From Gallionella sp. (GTDB lineage: Bacteria; Pseudomonadota; Gammaproteobacteria; Burkholderiales; Gallionellaceae): DNA of 64,000 nt. The notes under the pieces are model-generated. The model made no database searches. It was not told where the DNA came from and saw nothing but the letters and a program-made list of their open reading frames with translations. The translations under genes were made by a program, and so were the position numbers. Below are positions 49,353 to 58,439 of the stretch, one piece after another. The first letter of the stretch is position 1. Every line of letters starts with the position of its first letter. The stretch lies in assembly GCA_023229845.1 (NCBI GenBank), contig JALNYK010000005.1, forward strand, positions 1 through 64,000. Reading direction: 5' to 3'.

Positions 49353-52300
49353 ATGAAAACGATACGACTTATTCTGGCCAGTCTGCTGATGGTCTTGATG
49401 TGTTATTCAACGGTAAGTCGGGCAGAAGACATCGACATCTACAGCGGCCTGGGCACTACCTCCAACGTGCCGAATGTGCTGTTCGTGATGGATAACTCCG
49501 CCAATTTCGAGGCGAGTTCCGGCGGGGTGACTTGCACGCAGCAGGCCGATGGCTCCCTCGTCATTAATGGTTCTGGCACCCCAACAAATATGAGCGGCAC
49601 AGTGGGCGGCATCGAACAATGCGCATTGTGGAACGTGGTGAAAAGCCTGCCGGTCAACGCAGACTCAACAGCCCGCGTCAATATCGGTTTTATGATGTAC
49701 AACGGCAGCAACATCACCGATGTGGCGGGTCTGAACTGCGGCGGGAGTCTTGGCGGCTGCCTGACACAGCCTATGATTGCCATGACGGCCGCCAACAAGA
49801 GCGGGGTGCTGGATTGGATCGCATCGTGGAATACGTCTCCCAGCGCAGCTTTCGGCAACGTCAAGGCTGCCGGCAAGGCCACGGCGGCAACCATGCAGGA
49901 AGCTTGGGCCTATTACACCGGCGGCACCGGCTTGTCCGGGCGCTCTTATGCGGGTGTCGGCAACCATCCCTCTTCCGGTTGCCAGAAGAACTTCATAATC
50001 TACATCGCAAATTCGTTTGCTGCATCCGCCGGTCCCGGCGATGCCAGTAGCGGTGGGCCGCTTAATGCCCTTACCACGGCCATTAACGGCCAATCTCAAC
50101 CAGCTGGACTTAGCGCTTCGGAGTGGGCTGCGAAACAATCGGCGTGGAATGCGCCGATCCTGAATACTGTCGCCACTGCATGCTCGGCTACCCCTTACAA
50201 TTTTGCGTCGCCCTCATCCAATCATAGCGAAAACGGTGGCGATTATGCCGACGAGTGGGCGCGTTTCATGCAGCAGTCCGATACTTACGACGAACCAATC
50301 GGCACTCAAAGTATCACTACCTATACCGTAGGGCTGCTGGACCCCACAAAGTGCAAGCCGGAATATCCTGCGCTCCTGAGCAATATGGCGGTCTATGGCG
50401 GAGGAAAATATTTTGCCACGACCAGCTACGATACGATCGTGAACGCCATCCTGAAAATTCTCAACGAAGTGCAGGCGGTCAATAGCGTGTTTTCGTCCTC
50501 CAGCCTGCCGGTCAGTGTGAACGCACAAGGCACTTATCTGAACCAGATTTACATGGGAATGTTTCGCCCCGATTCAGGCGCCCTGCCCAGGTGGGCGGGC
50601 AATCTCAAGCAATATCAATTCATGATCGATCCTGCCACGAACGTCCTGAATCTGGGCGACAGTGTAGGTAATCTGGCGCTGGACTCTTCGGGTACGGGCT
50701 TTCTTTCGCCCAATGCAATCAGCTTCTGGACTTGTACCGATACGGCGCTCAACTCCTATCCGTCCACTCGTTTAACGGCGGCCCAGCAGGACTTGCTGGT
50801 AGCCAACAATCAGACTAACGTCAGCAGTTCCTGCGTCGATCCGGCCAATGGCTTCTGGGTGAACAGCCCGAGCAGCGCCAAAGCCGCGGCCGTGGGGTTC
50901 GATCTGCCGGATGGCGAGCTGGTGGAAAGAGGGGGCGCGGCACAGCAATTACGCCATGCCAGTCTGTCCGTGGATTACACCGCCTCGCCAGCCGCGCCGC
51001 GCAAGCTCTATACCTTTTGTCCAACCGGGGCGAGTTGCAACGCAGATTTGACCAATAACGCCAATGCATTTGCTACATCCAATGCCAGCCTCACGGCGAG
51101 CTTGTTCGGCTCTTCCACCAGCGTGAATATATCCAGCCTTACCCGTTCCGCCACTACGGCAACGGTCGCGACCTCAGGCAACCACGGATTCACGACAGGC
51201 GAGTCCATTACTATCGCGAATGCCACGCCGAGTAACTACAACGGCACCTTCACCATTACCAAGGTAGACAACACGCATTTCACCTATCCTGTCACCGAAT
51301 ATCCGCCCACAACGGCGACGGGCAGTTATACCGCCAGCTTGCCGTCTGCGCCCCAAACGGTCACGCTAGCCCGCAACGGAAATACCGTGACGGCGACTTC
51401 GACTGCGCATGGCTACAGCGACGGGCAGACGGTGACCATCAGTGGCGCGAATCAGTCGGCCTATAACGGCAATTTTGTCATCGGCGGGGTGACGACTAAC
51501 ACCTTCACTTTTACCGTGACGGAAACCCCGACAACGGTAGCCAGCGGCGGCACCGTCACCGGCGAGAAGCAGGCAACGGGAAGCTGCCCTGAGAGCTGCA
51601 TGGTTTCCTTCGCAATTGCTAGCGTGACGCGTAACGGCACGACGGTCACGGTCAATACTGTAGACAATCACAACTTCCTTTCTTCTGTCGGTAAGGTGAT
51701 CAATCTTTCCGGCGTCGTGGATGGCAGCGGCAACTCCGTGGCCGAATACAACGGCAACGTCACTACAACCAGCTGGAATAATCCAACGAACAACCGCAGT
51801 TTCACTTTTACTACGGCTGTTTCGCCGGCCACGCCGGCCACTATTGCAGCCGGATATGCTTCCATTACCGCCAGCACCCCCAGTGCTGTGCGGGTCATCA
51901 CCAGCCTGACGCGTAGCGGCTCGACTGTGACGGTCGTTGCAGCAGGGCATGGCTATACGACTGGTGACTCGGTCAGTATCGGCGGTACTCCTGGCACGAA
52001 CGAGGAGCCCTATGTCGGTACTTACACCATCACGGTGGTCGATGCAAATACCTTCACTTACGCCATTGTCACTACTCCTGCCTCGCCGGCCAGCGGCCTG
52101 GGCGGCACAACTATGACTGCCACTCGCTCGACCGGTTTCCTAGCCGGCGATCGAGACAGCCTGATCAACTGGGTTCGCGGTGAGGATAACTATGGTGATG
52201 AAACCGGTCCCGGCGGCACCGTGAATGTTCGTCCATCGATTCATGGCGACGTATTGCATTCACGCCCGACCGTGGTCAACTATGGCTCGTATTCTGTCAC

Positions 52301-54044
52301 CATAGAATCGACGAGCGATTCAGGAACCACACGTACTGCGACGGCATCAGAGGCGGCAGATGTGGTGGCTATTGCTGCGGCGGGGCCTCATCCTGTTGTG
52401 ACGTTCGCCAATAAACAAGCTTGTCCGGTAACGGTTACATCGTCTACTACCTTTACTTACCCCACTACGAACTGCGGGAATCCGGGGGCGCAAACGGTAT
52501 CGGTCGGCTCGAAGGTGGTGGTGTTCTATGGGGACAACGGCGGCATTTTTCATGCGGTCAATGGTAATCAGACTGCCTTGTTCGGCAGCGCCGGCCCCGG
52601 CGACGAGATGTGGGGTTTCATTCCGAGCGAATTTTTCCTCAAGCTCAACCGGTTGCGCACCAACAGCCCTCAGTTGAATCTGCCCTCGACTCCACCCGGT
52701 ATTTCGCCGGACCCGGCAAAGAAAGATTATTTCATCGACGGAACAACCGGCCTGTATCAACTCATCGACGGCAGCGGCAATACCCTGACAGCTCATCTCT
52801 ACCTTACCATGCGCCGCGGCGGCAGGTTGATCTACGCCCTAGATGTTACCGATCCCGCTGCCCCGGAACTGCTCTGGAAAATCGATCAGACCGGACTGAC
52901 TACGTCCAGTGGATTCACCGCAAGTACGGATTTCGCCGAGCTTGGTCAGACCTGGTCGCAACCCAAGGTTGCAAAAATCGAGGGTTATTGCGGAGGGCTT
53001 TCTTGTGCCAGCAACCCGCAAACTCCTGTGCTGATTTTTGGCGCCGGCTATGACACCAATGAAGATGTCGAGCCGCCGTCAGCTAACACTATGGGGCGCG
53101 GTATCTTCGTGGTGGATGCCATTACGGGTGCGCTGGTGTGGAAGGCGGTTTATTCAGCGGGTTCAACCGCCTACACGGGCAATACGATCAAGGCCTCCGC
53201 AGCAGTTTCCGGAATGAATTACAGCATCCCCGCCGACATTGCCATTATGGATCGTGATGCAGATGGGTTTATTGACAGGCTTTATGCGGCCGACACGGGC
53301 GGCAATATCTGGCGCGTCGATCTGGAGCCTAACAACAACAGCACGCCCGATAACTGGCGGGTGTACAAATTGGCAGCACTGGGATGTGCGTCTGGCCCCT
53401 GTTCCGTCGGCAGTACGCCGCGCAAGTTCTTCTATCCGCCAGAGGTGATCAATACGCAGACTTACGATGCAGTGATTGCAGGTTCGGGCGACCGCGAGCA
53501 TCCGCTATATGTCGATCTGGCGGCCGACAAGACCAACCGGGTGTATTTGCTGAAGGATACATTTACCGGGAATAGCGCAAGCGGCATGACCACGATCGAT
53601 CAGGGGGATCTCTTCGATGCTACCAGCACATCTTGGAATGGCACATTAAGCGGTTACAAGATCGAGCTTGCCGAAGGCGAAAAAGTCGTTAATGCGCCAC
53701 TGGTGACGGCAGGTTACGTTTATTTCGGCACCAACCAGCCATCCGAGCCATCCGCAAACTCATGCACGTCGACCTTGGGGGTTGCCAGAGGCTATCAGCT
53801 CCAGCCGTTCACCGGCTCATATGATAGTGTCGTTTTTGCCGGAGGGGGCTTGCCCCCATCTCCGGTTTCTGGGGTAGTAAACATCGCGACGGCAACTGGA
53901 ATCAAACTCGTGCCATTCCTGATCGGCGGCGGGAACCCTGACTGCGTGGGGTCGGACTGTACATCGGCGCTGGGCGGGCAAAAACCCGCGATCTCGGTCC
54001 CTACCAGCCGCACCAGGACATACTGGTATCAGGAAATAGACTGA
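49353..54044 (+). CDS. pilY1: PilY1, pilus tip adhesin and assembly factor with inserted repeats
   Basis: 1563 residues. Signal peptide ending VSRA; a von Willebrand A-like N-terminal part with MIDAS-type DNSAN near residue 47; then, at about 590-927, four diverged repeats of 75-90 residues of the form HGYxTGxSVxI...YNGTFTI...TFTY; then the C-terminal beta-propeller with the calcium loop DRDADGFIDRLYAAD (about 1299) and DRDSLINWVRGEDNYGD before it. PilY1 primes pilus assembly and senses surfaces. GGAGGTG precedes ATG 49353. The repeat insert is not part of the standard protein. Confidence 0.92.
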   Translation: MKTIRLILASLLMVLMCYSTVSRAEDIDIYSGLGTTSNVPNVLFVMDNSANFEASSGGVTCTQQADGSLVINGSGTPTNMSGTVGGIEQCALWNVVKSLPVNADSTARVNIGFMMYNGSNITDVAGLNCGGSLGGCLTQPMIAMTAANKSGVLDWIASWNTSPSAAFGNVKAAGKATAATMQEAWAYYTGGTGLSGRSYAGVGNHPSSGCQKNFIIYIANSFAASAGPGDASSGGPLNALTTAINGQSQPAGLSASEWAAKQSAWNAPILNTVATACSATPYNFASPSSNHSENGGDYADEWARFMQQSDTYDEPIGTQSITTYTVGLLDPTKCKPEYPALLSNMAVYGGGKYFATTSYDTIVNAILKILNEVQAVNSVFSSSSLPVSVNAQGTYLNQIYMGMFRPDSGALPRWAGNLKQYQFMIDPATNVLNLGDSVGNLALDSSGTGFLSPNAISFWTCTDTALNSYPSTRLTAAQQDLLVANNQTNVSSSCVDPANGFWVNSPSSAKAAAVGFDLPDGELVERGGAAQQLRHASLSVDYTASPAAPRKLYTFCPTGASCNADLTNNANAFATSNASLTASLFGSSTSVNISSLTRSATTATVATSGNHGFTTGESITIANATPSNYNGTFTITKVDNTHFTYPVTEYPPTTATGSYTASLPSAPQTVTLARNGNTVTATSTAHGYSDGQTVTISGANQSAYNGNFVIGGVTTNTFTFTVTETPTTVASGGTVTGEKQATGSCPESCMVSFAIASVTRNGTTVTVNTVDNHNFLSSVGKVINLSGVVDGSGNSVAEYNGNVTTTSWNNPTNNRSFTFTTAVSPATPATIAAGYASITASTPSAVRVITSLTRSGSTVTVVAAGHGYTTGDSVSIGGTPGTNEEPYVGTYTITVVDANTFTYAIVTTPASPASGLGGTTMTATRSTGFLAGDRDSLINWVRGEDNYGDETGPGGTVNVRPSIHGDVLHSRPTVVNYGSYSVTIESTSDSGTTRTATASEAADVVAIAAAGPHPVVTFANKQACPVTVTSSTTFTYPTTNCGNPGAQTVSVGSKVVVFYGDNGGIFHAVNGNQTALFGSAGPGDEMWGFIPSEFFLKLNRLRTNSPQLNLPSTPPGISPDPAKKDYFIDGTTGLYQLIDGSGNTLTAHLYLTMRRGGRLIYALDVTDPAAPELLWKIDQTGLTTSSGFTASTDFAELGQTWSQPKVAKIEGYCGGLSCASNPQTPVLIFGAGYDTNEDVEPPSANTMGRGIFVVDAITGALVWKAVYSAGSTAYTGNTIKASAAVSGMNYSIPADIAIMDRDADGFIDRLYAADTGGNIWRVDLEPNNNSTPDNWRVYKLAALGCASGPCSVGSTPRKFFYPPEVINTQTYDAVIAGSGDREHPLYVDLAADKTNRVYLLKDTFTGNSASGMTTIDQGDLFDATSTSWNGTLSGYKIELAEGEKVVNAPLVTAGYVYFGTNQPSEPSANSCTSTLGVARGYQLQPFTGSYDSVVFAGGGLPPSPVSGVVNIATATGIKLVPFLIGGGNPDCVGSDCTSALGGQKPAISVPTSRTRTYWYQEID

Positions 54045-54113
54045 TTCTGATGAATCGCATGCGCCGTGCGGCGAGCTTCGGGAGGCATCGGAGAAAGAGC
54101 TTCCGTAGGTAAT

Positions 54114-54147
54114 AAAAAAAGCCCGCCGGAGATCGGCGGGCTTTTTT
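54114..54147. terminator. Bidirectional rho-independent terminator
   Basis: AAAAAAAGCCCGCCG, loop GAGAT, CGGCGGGCTTTTTT. It lies between the convergent pilY1 and FabMG-like genes and can serve both. Confidence 0.92.
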
Positions 54148-54154
54148 GTCGCCC

Positions 54155-55474
54155 TTACTTGCAGTGCCTTTCGACAAGCTGCTTCGCGATGATGTCGTGA
54201 TTCAGCCAGATGACCGGGGCAGCGGGTGCAGAAGTCTCGTAAAACATCAGCGGCCCGGTTCCTTCCAGCACCAGTGCGCTCAACAGATCGGTCACCAGCG
54301 CCTTGCGGTCCTTGTGCATCTGGGTGATCTCATCCGAAGTGCCTATCATCAGGTCGGCCAGTTCGCGGCTGTTGTCCATCGGCCAGGCTTCGAAATTACG
54401 GAATCCCGTCATCACATCGCTGGCATTGTAAGCATCGATCTTCTGCAGCAGACCTTCCAGCGTGGAGCCTTCTTGTAGCAGCTCGTGGCATGCCTGCCAT
54501 TGCGAGTCGGCCCAGGCTCCGCCATGCTCACGCTTCAATGCGTTGAGCAACGGGAACAGCGAGAGTTCGACGCCGACGAAGATGTCGGAAGAGTTGGTCC
54601 GGATCTCGGGGCAGTTGTAGACCGTCGCCTTGATGCCCTCGGCCCATGCAGATTCGGCGACGCGTTCGAGACGCATCTTGGCCTGGCCCTGGGTGTAGTT
54701 GGTGTAGGTCTGCCACTGGTAACCGCCATCGATGAGGATCTCGGTGCCGTGATAGCCGTAAGCGGTATAGCGGGCCTGTCCGCCGGTATTCTCCAGTCGC
54801 GCGCGTATTGCGGCGCTGCCTTCGATCAGGTACTGGAAAGTATTGGCGGTGACCTCGTCGAAATTCATCAGGATCAGCTTGCCCAGATCGCTGTCCAGCA
54901 ATGAGCGAGACGACATGAAGCGCTCGCCCTGGCCTTTGTAGATGCGGTTTGCGATGGCCAGGAACACCTTCACCTTGGGGATGCCGCCGGCCATGGTGTG
55001 GGCGAAGAAGACGTTGCTGCCGTTCGGGATCATGCCGTCCAGCTCGGCCATCACTTTCGCGACCGAATTTTTGAAACGCTGCACGCCGGCTACTCGGCAT
55101 TTCTCGATGTGCGCCCAGTCGAGCTTGTCGTCCTGCCAACTCTTCAGCGTCATGCCGCCGAGCATGTCGGTGGGAGTCGGTTCGCCTGCGGGCGCATCCA
55201 GATCGAATCCGGCCATCAGCGGAACATTGATGATGCGTCCGCCGAGATTCGCTTCGGCCACGGCCAGTTCCTCGTCGGTCAGCGGGCGCAGCGCGTTGTT
55301 CTCGTCGCGGCGACCGACGGTGATGCCGACGATAGTCATGCCCGTCTTGCGAGCCTCGTCGACCAAGCCATTGGCATAGCCACGACCGAATAGCTCGCCG
55401 AACAGCACAAACACATCGCCCTTGCGGAAAATATTTGTTTTTGGAATGTCCCGCAACGAAACTCGTGAACTCAT
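54155..55474 (-). CDS. FabMG-like (enoyl-ACP reductase-annotated) family protein
   Basis: 439 residues. KGDVFVLFGELFGRGYANGL and later GITVGRRDENNALRPLTDEE, AHTMAGGIPKVKVFLAIANR and SSRSLLDSDLGKLILMNFDE are strongly conserved-looking blocks. I match it from memory to the group named enoyl-ACP reductase FabMG family; the biochemical role is not well founded. ATG 55474 has GGAAGG ahead; the earlier opening at 55570 has no support. Single gene with the shared terminator downstream. Confidence 0.65.
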   Translation of the reverse strand: MSSRVSLRDIPKTNIFRKGDVFVLFGELFGRGYANGLVDEARKTGMTIVGITVGRRDENNALRPLTDEELAVAEANLGGRIINVPLMAGFDLDAPAGEPTPTDMLGGMTLKSWQDDKLDWAHIEKCRVAGVQRFKNSVAKVMAELDGMIPNGSNVFFAHTMAGGIPKVKVFLAIANRIYKGQGERFMSSRSLLDSDLGKLILMNFDEVTANTFQYLIEGSAAIRARLENTGGQARYTAYGYHGTEILIDGGYQWQTYTNYTQGQAKMRLERVAESAWAEGIKATVYNCPEIRTNSSDIFVGVELSLFPLLNALKREHGGAWADSQWQACHELLQEGSTLEGLLQKIDAYNASDVMTGFRNFEAWPMDNSRELADLMIGTSDEITQMHKDRKALVTDLLSALVLEGTGPLMFYETSAPAAPVIWLNHDIIAKQLVERHCK

Positions 55475-55662
55475 AAAATCTGCCTTCCGTTTATCTAACG
55501 ATTGAACCACTTCGCAATGATAGCTTGATTTGTCGTTTATCCAAACCTGCGCGTTCAAAAGCGACCGCACATGAATCGGGGAATCGGCCAGGCGTTTTTC
55601 AAAGAGCCTTCCAGTCGCGGGGTAATCGAGCCGCGCGGTAGGTTTTTCGAAGAACCATCGTA

Positions 55663-55668
55663 TATAAT
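55663..55668 (+). promoter_or_regulatory. Possible sigma-70 -10 element of the ccm operon
   Basis: A perfect TATAAT 32 bases before the ccmA ATG; the -35 would be in GGTTTTTCGAA near 55641-55650, which is weak. Confidence 0.5.
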
Positions 55669-55700
55669 CCCGCGCTGTTCAAATTCCGGATTTTCCCTTC

Positions 55701-56348
55701 ATGCTGGAAGTCAGCAATCTTGCCTGTAGTCGCGGCGATCACCGTTTGTTTTCGGGTTTGAGCTTCGCGCTGCATCCGGGGCAGATCATGCAGGTGCAGG
55801 GCGAGAATGGCAGCGGCAAGACCAGTCTGCTGCGGACGCTGTGCGGCTTCCTGATGCCGGACGAGGGCGACATACTCTGGAATGGCAGCAGCGTGAGCGA
55901 GCTGCAAGAGGAGTATTACGCCGAGATGCTGTACCTTGGCCACCTGAATGCGATCAAGGACGAGCTGAGCGGGCTGGAAAATCTGCGCATCTCGGCAGGG
56001 ATGTCCGGCATCGAGCTGAGCGAGAAGGATGCAATCGCCGCATTGCGCCGCATGGGTCTGAAAGGGCGAGAATTGCTGCCGACCAAGGTGCTGTCGCAGG
56101 GGCAGCGCCGCCGCGTCGCGCTGGCGCGATTGCTGGTCAGCGATGCCAAACTGTGGGTGCTGGATGAACCATTGGCGGCGCTCGATGTCGCAGCCGTGGC
56201 TTTGATAGAAGAGTTGATCGCCGAGCATCTGGCGCGGCAGGGGATGGTGATCTTCACCACCCACCAGCCGTTGCAGGTTGCGGGGATGGAGATGCGCACG
56301 CTGACCCTGACACGTGCAGGTTCGGGGTCTCGCGGGAGGCCGGCGTGA
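55701..56348 (+). CDS. ccmA: CcmA, heme-maturation ABC transporter ATPase
   Basis: 215 residues. Walker A GENGSGKTSLLR, signature LSQGQRRRVALARL, Walker B LWVLDEPLAALD, switch His in IFTTHQPL. With CcmB, CcmC and CcmD it releases holo-CcmE for cytochrome c heme attachment. First gene of a nine-gene ccmABCDEFGHI operon with tight overlaps. Confidence 0.96.
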   Translation: MLEVSNLACSRGDHRLFSGLSFALHPGQIMQVQGENGSGKTSLLRTLCGFLMPDEGDILWNGSSVSELQEEYYAEMLYLGHLNAIKDELSGLENLRISAGMSGIELSEKDAIAALRRMGLKGRELLPTKVLSQGQRRRVALARLLVSDAKLWVLDEPLAALDVAAVALIEELIAEHLARQGMVIFTTHQPLQVAGMEMRTLTLTRAGSGSRGRPA

Positions 56349-56359
56349 AGAAGGAAACG

Positions 56360-57028
56360 ATGTCCGGTTTGTTTATGCTGGTGATACGGCGCGACCTGAT
56401 GCTGGCGATGCGCCGCCGTGCCGACGTGCTGACCACGCTGATCTTCTTCGTGATGGTGGTGAGCCTGTTCCCGCTGGGAGTCGGGCCCGAGATGGACATG
56501 TTGCGCAAGATGGCGCCGGGCGTGTTGTGGGTCGCGGCCTTGCTGTCCTCGATGCTGTCGCTGGGACGCTTGTTCTCGGCAGATCATCTCGACGGCACGC
56601 TGGAGCAGATGATGCTGGCGCCGCAGTCGCTTTCGATGCTGGTGCTGGGCAAGATGGTCGCGCACTGGATGGTGTCCGGCCTGCCGCTGGTGCTGATGGC
56701 GCCGGTGCTGGGGATACAGTTCGACATGTCGGCCGAGGCGCTGGGCGTGCTGATCATAGGCCTGCTGCTGGGCACGCCTATCCTGAGCATGATAGGCGGC
56801 ATCGGCGCGGCGTTGACCTTGGGGCTGCGCGGCGGCGGTGTGTTGCTGTCGTTGCTGGTGTTGCCGTTGTGCATACCGGTGCTGATCTTCGGCACCGGCG
56901 CGGTAGAAGCGGTATCGACCGGATTGAGCGTGGCGTCGCACTTGTCGTTGTTGGGCGCGTTGCTGGTGTTGGCTTTGGCGTTCACCCCCTGGGTGACCGC
57001 GCAGGCTTTACGTATTTCGATGGAGTGA
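56360..57028 (+). CDS. ccmB: CcmB, heme-maturation ABC transporter permease
   Basis: 222 residues, six membrane helices. IRRDLMLAMRRRADVLTTLI and GLLLGTPILSMIGGIGAALT are family blocks. ATG 56360 has AAGGA five bases ahead and gives the usual length; a GTG at 56345 overlapping the ccmA stop is an alternative. Confidence 0.95.
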   Translation: MSGLFMLVIRRDLMLAMRRRADVLTTLIFFVMVVSLFPLGVGPEMDMLRKMAPGVLWVAALLSSMLSLGRLFSADHLDGTLEQMMLAPQSLSMLVLGKMVAHWMVSGLPLVLMAPVLGIQFDMSAEALGVLIIGLLLGTPILSMIGGIGAALTLGLRGGGVLLSLLVLPLCIPVLIFGTGAVEAVSTGLSVASHLSLLGALLVLALAFTPWVTAQALRISME

Positions 57029-57032
57029 TAAG

Positions 57033-57770
57033 TTGGCAATTAACTGGTTCAAGTATTCCGCACCCACTACCTTCTACGGCCTCGCCGGCAAGCTGATTCC
57101 GTGGTTCGGCATCTCCGCCGCGATCCTCTTTGCCGTCGGCCTGTATATCGGCTTCTACGTCGCGCCGACCGATTACCAGCAGGGCGAGTTCTACCGCATC
57201 ATCTTCATCCACGTGCCGTCCTCGATCATTTCGATGTTCCTGTACCTGATCATGGCCGGCTATGCGGCGCTGGGCCTGATCTTCAACACGCGGTTGTCGT
57301 CAATGATGGCGACCGCGATCGCACCGACCGGCGCGCTGTTCGCCTTCATCTCGCTGTGGACCGGCGCGCTGTGGGGCAAGCCGATGTGGGGCGCCTGGTG
57401 GGTGTGGGATGCGCGCCTGACTTCCGAGCTGATCCTGCTGTTTCTGTATCTGGGCTACATCGCGTTGCACGCGTCCATCGACGACCCGCGCCGTGCCGAC
57501 CGCGCCAGCGCGCTGCTGGCCATCGTCGGTTCGGTGAACGTGCCCATCATCTATTTCTCGGTGAAGTGGTGGAACACGCTGCACCAGGGCTCGACCATCA
57601 AGTTCAGCGGCACCAGCATGCATGTCGCGATGCAGCAGGCGATGTTCATCACGCTGGTGGCTTGCTGGCTGTACGCGATCGCCGTGATACTCGCGCGGGT
57701 GCGCAGCATCATCCTGGAGCGCGAGCGTCACACCAAATGGATAACCGAATTGCCGGAGGTAAAAAACTGA
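57033..57770 (+). CDS. ccmC: CcmC, heme-handling membrane protein
   Basis: 245 residues, six helices, with the heme-binding tryptophan-rich motif WGKPMWGAWWVWDARLTSE between helices and flanking His (FIHVPSS, and the SMHVAM segment). It loads heme onto CcmE. The start is a TTG at 57033 with GGAG eight bases ahead; no ATG gives the expected N-terminus. Confidence 0.96.
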   Translation: MAINWFKYSAPTTFYGLAGKLIPWFGISAAILFAVGLYIGFYVAPTDYQQGEFYRIIFIHVPSSIISMFLYLIMAGYAALGLIFNTRLSSMMATAIAPTGALFAFISLWTGALWGKPMWGAWWVWDARLTSELILLFLYLGYIALHASIDDPRRADRASALLAIVGSVNVPIIYFSVKWWNTLHQGSTIKFSGTSMHVAMQQAMFITLVACWLYAIAVILARVRSIILERERHTKWITELPEVKN

Positions 57771-57940
57771 TGAACGGTCTGGATATCTGGATGCGCGAGA
57801 ACCCGATCACCTATGTGTTGCTGGGTTCCTATGCGGTCGCTTTCCTGATCTTCGCGGTCGAGATCGCGATGGTCAGGCACAAGCGCAAGATCACTTTGCA
57901 GCAGGTACGCCTGATGCGCGACGCAGGAGACGAAGAGTAA
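57770..57940 (+). CDS. ccmD: CcmD, small heme-exporter subunit
   Basis: 56 residues with one membrane helix (YVLLGSYAVAFLIFAVEIAM) and a charged C-terminus (VRHKRKITLQQVRLMRD), the normal CcmD form. It stabilises the CcmABC-CcmE complex. The ATG overlaps the ccmC stop by one base, and its own stop overlaps ccmE. Confidence 0.93.
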   Translation: MNGLDIWMRENPITYVLLGSYAVAFLIFAVEIAMVRHKRKITLQQVRLMRDAGDEE

Positions 57941-58422
57941 TGAAAGCACGTGAAAAAAGATTCTTGTTTATCGCCGTGGGCGTAGTTGCGGTGGGCTTGG
58001 CCGTAGCTCTGGTGCTGAACGCGCTGGACAAGAACGTCAGCCTGTATTTCACGCCGACGCAGGTGTTCAATAACGAAGCGCCGCATGGCCGCAGCTTCCG
58101 CATCGGCGGACTGGTCGAGGAGGGCAGCGTCAAGCGCGAGGCCGACGGCCTGACCGTCAACTTCGCGATCACCGACACGCACAAGCGCATCCCGGTGGTG
58201 TACAAGGGCATCCTTCCCGACCTGTTCAAGGAAGGCAAGGGCGTGGTCGCGCAAGGCTCGGTCGGACCGGATGGCGTGATGCAGGCCGACGAAGTGCTGG
58301 CCAAGCACGACGAGAACTACATGCCGCCCGAAGCCGCCGATGCGTTGCAGAAAGCCGGGGTCGCCAACGCAGCCGCCGCCAGTGCCGTCAGCGAGCCTGC
58401 TGCCGCATCCGCCGTCAAATAA
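57940..58422 (+). CDS. ccmE: CcmE, heme chaperone
   Basis: 160 residues: one N-terminal helix, a periplasmic beta-barrel, and the heme site LAKHDENYMPPE with the covalent His and nearby Tyr (HxxxY). The Ala-rich tail is disordered. Start in TAATG overlap with ccmD. Confidence 0.97.
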   Translation: MKAREKRFLFIAVGVVAVGLAVALVLNALDKNVSLYFTPTQVFNNEAPHGRSFRIGGLVEEGSVKREADGLTVNFAITDTHKRIPVVYKGILPDLFKEGKGVVAQGSVGPDGVMQADEVLAKHDENYMPPEAADALQKAGVANAAAASAVSEPAAASAVK

Positions 58423-58439
58423 TTCCTGAAAGTTTCGAG

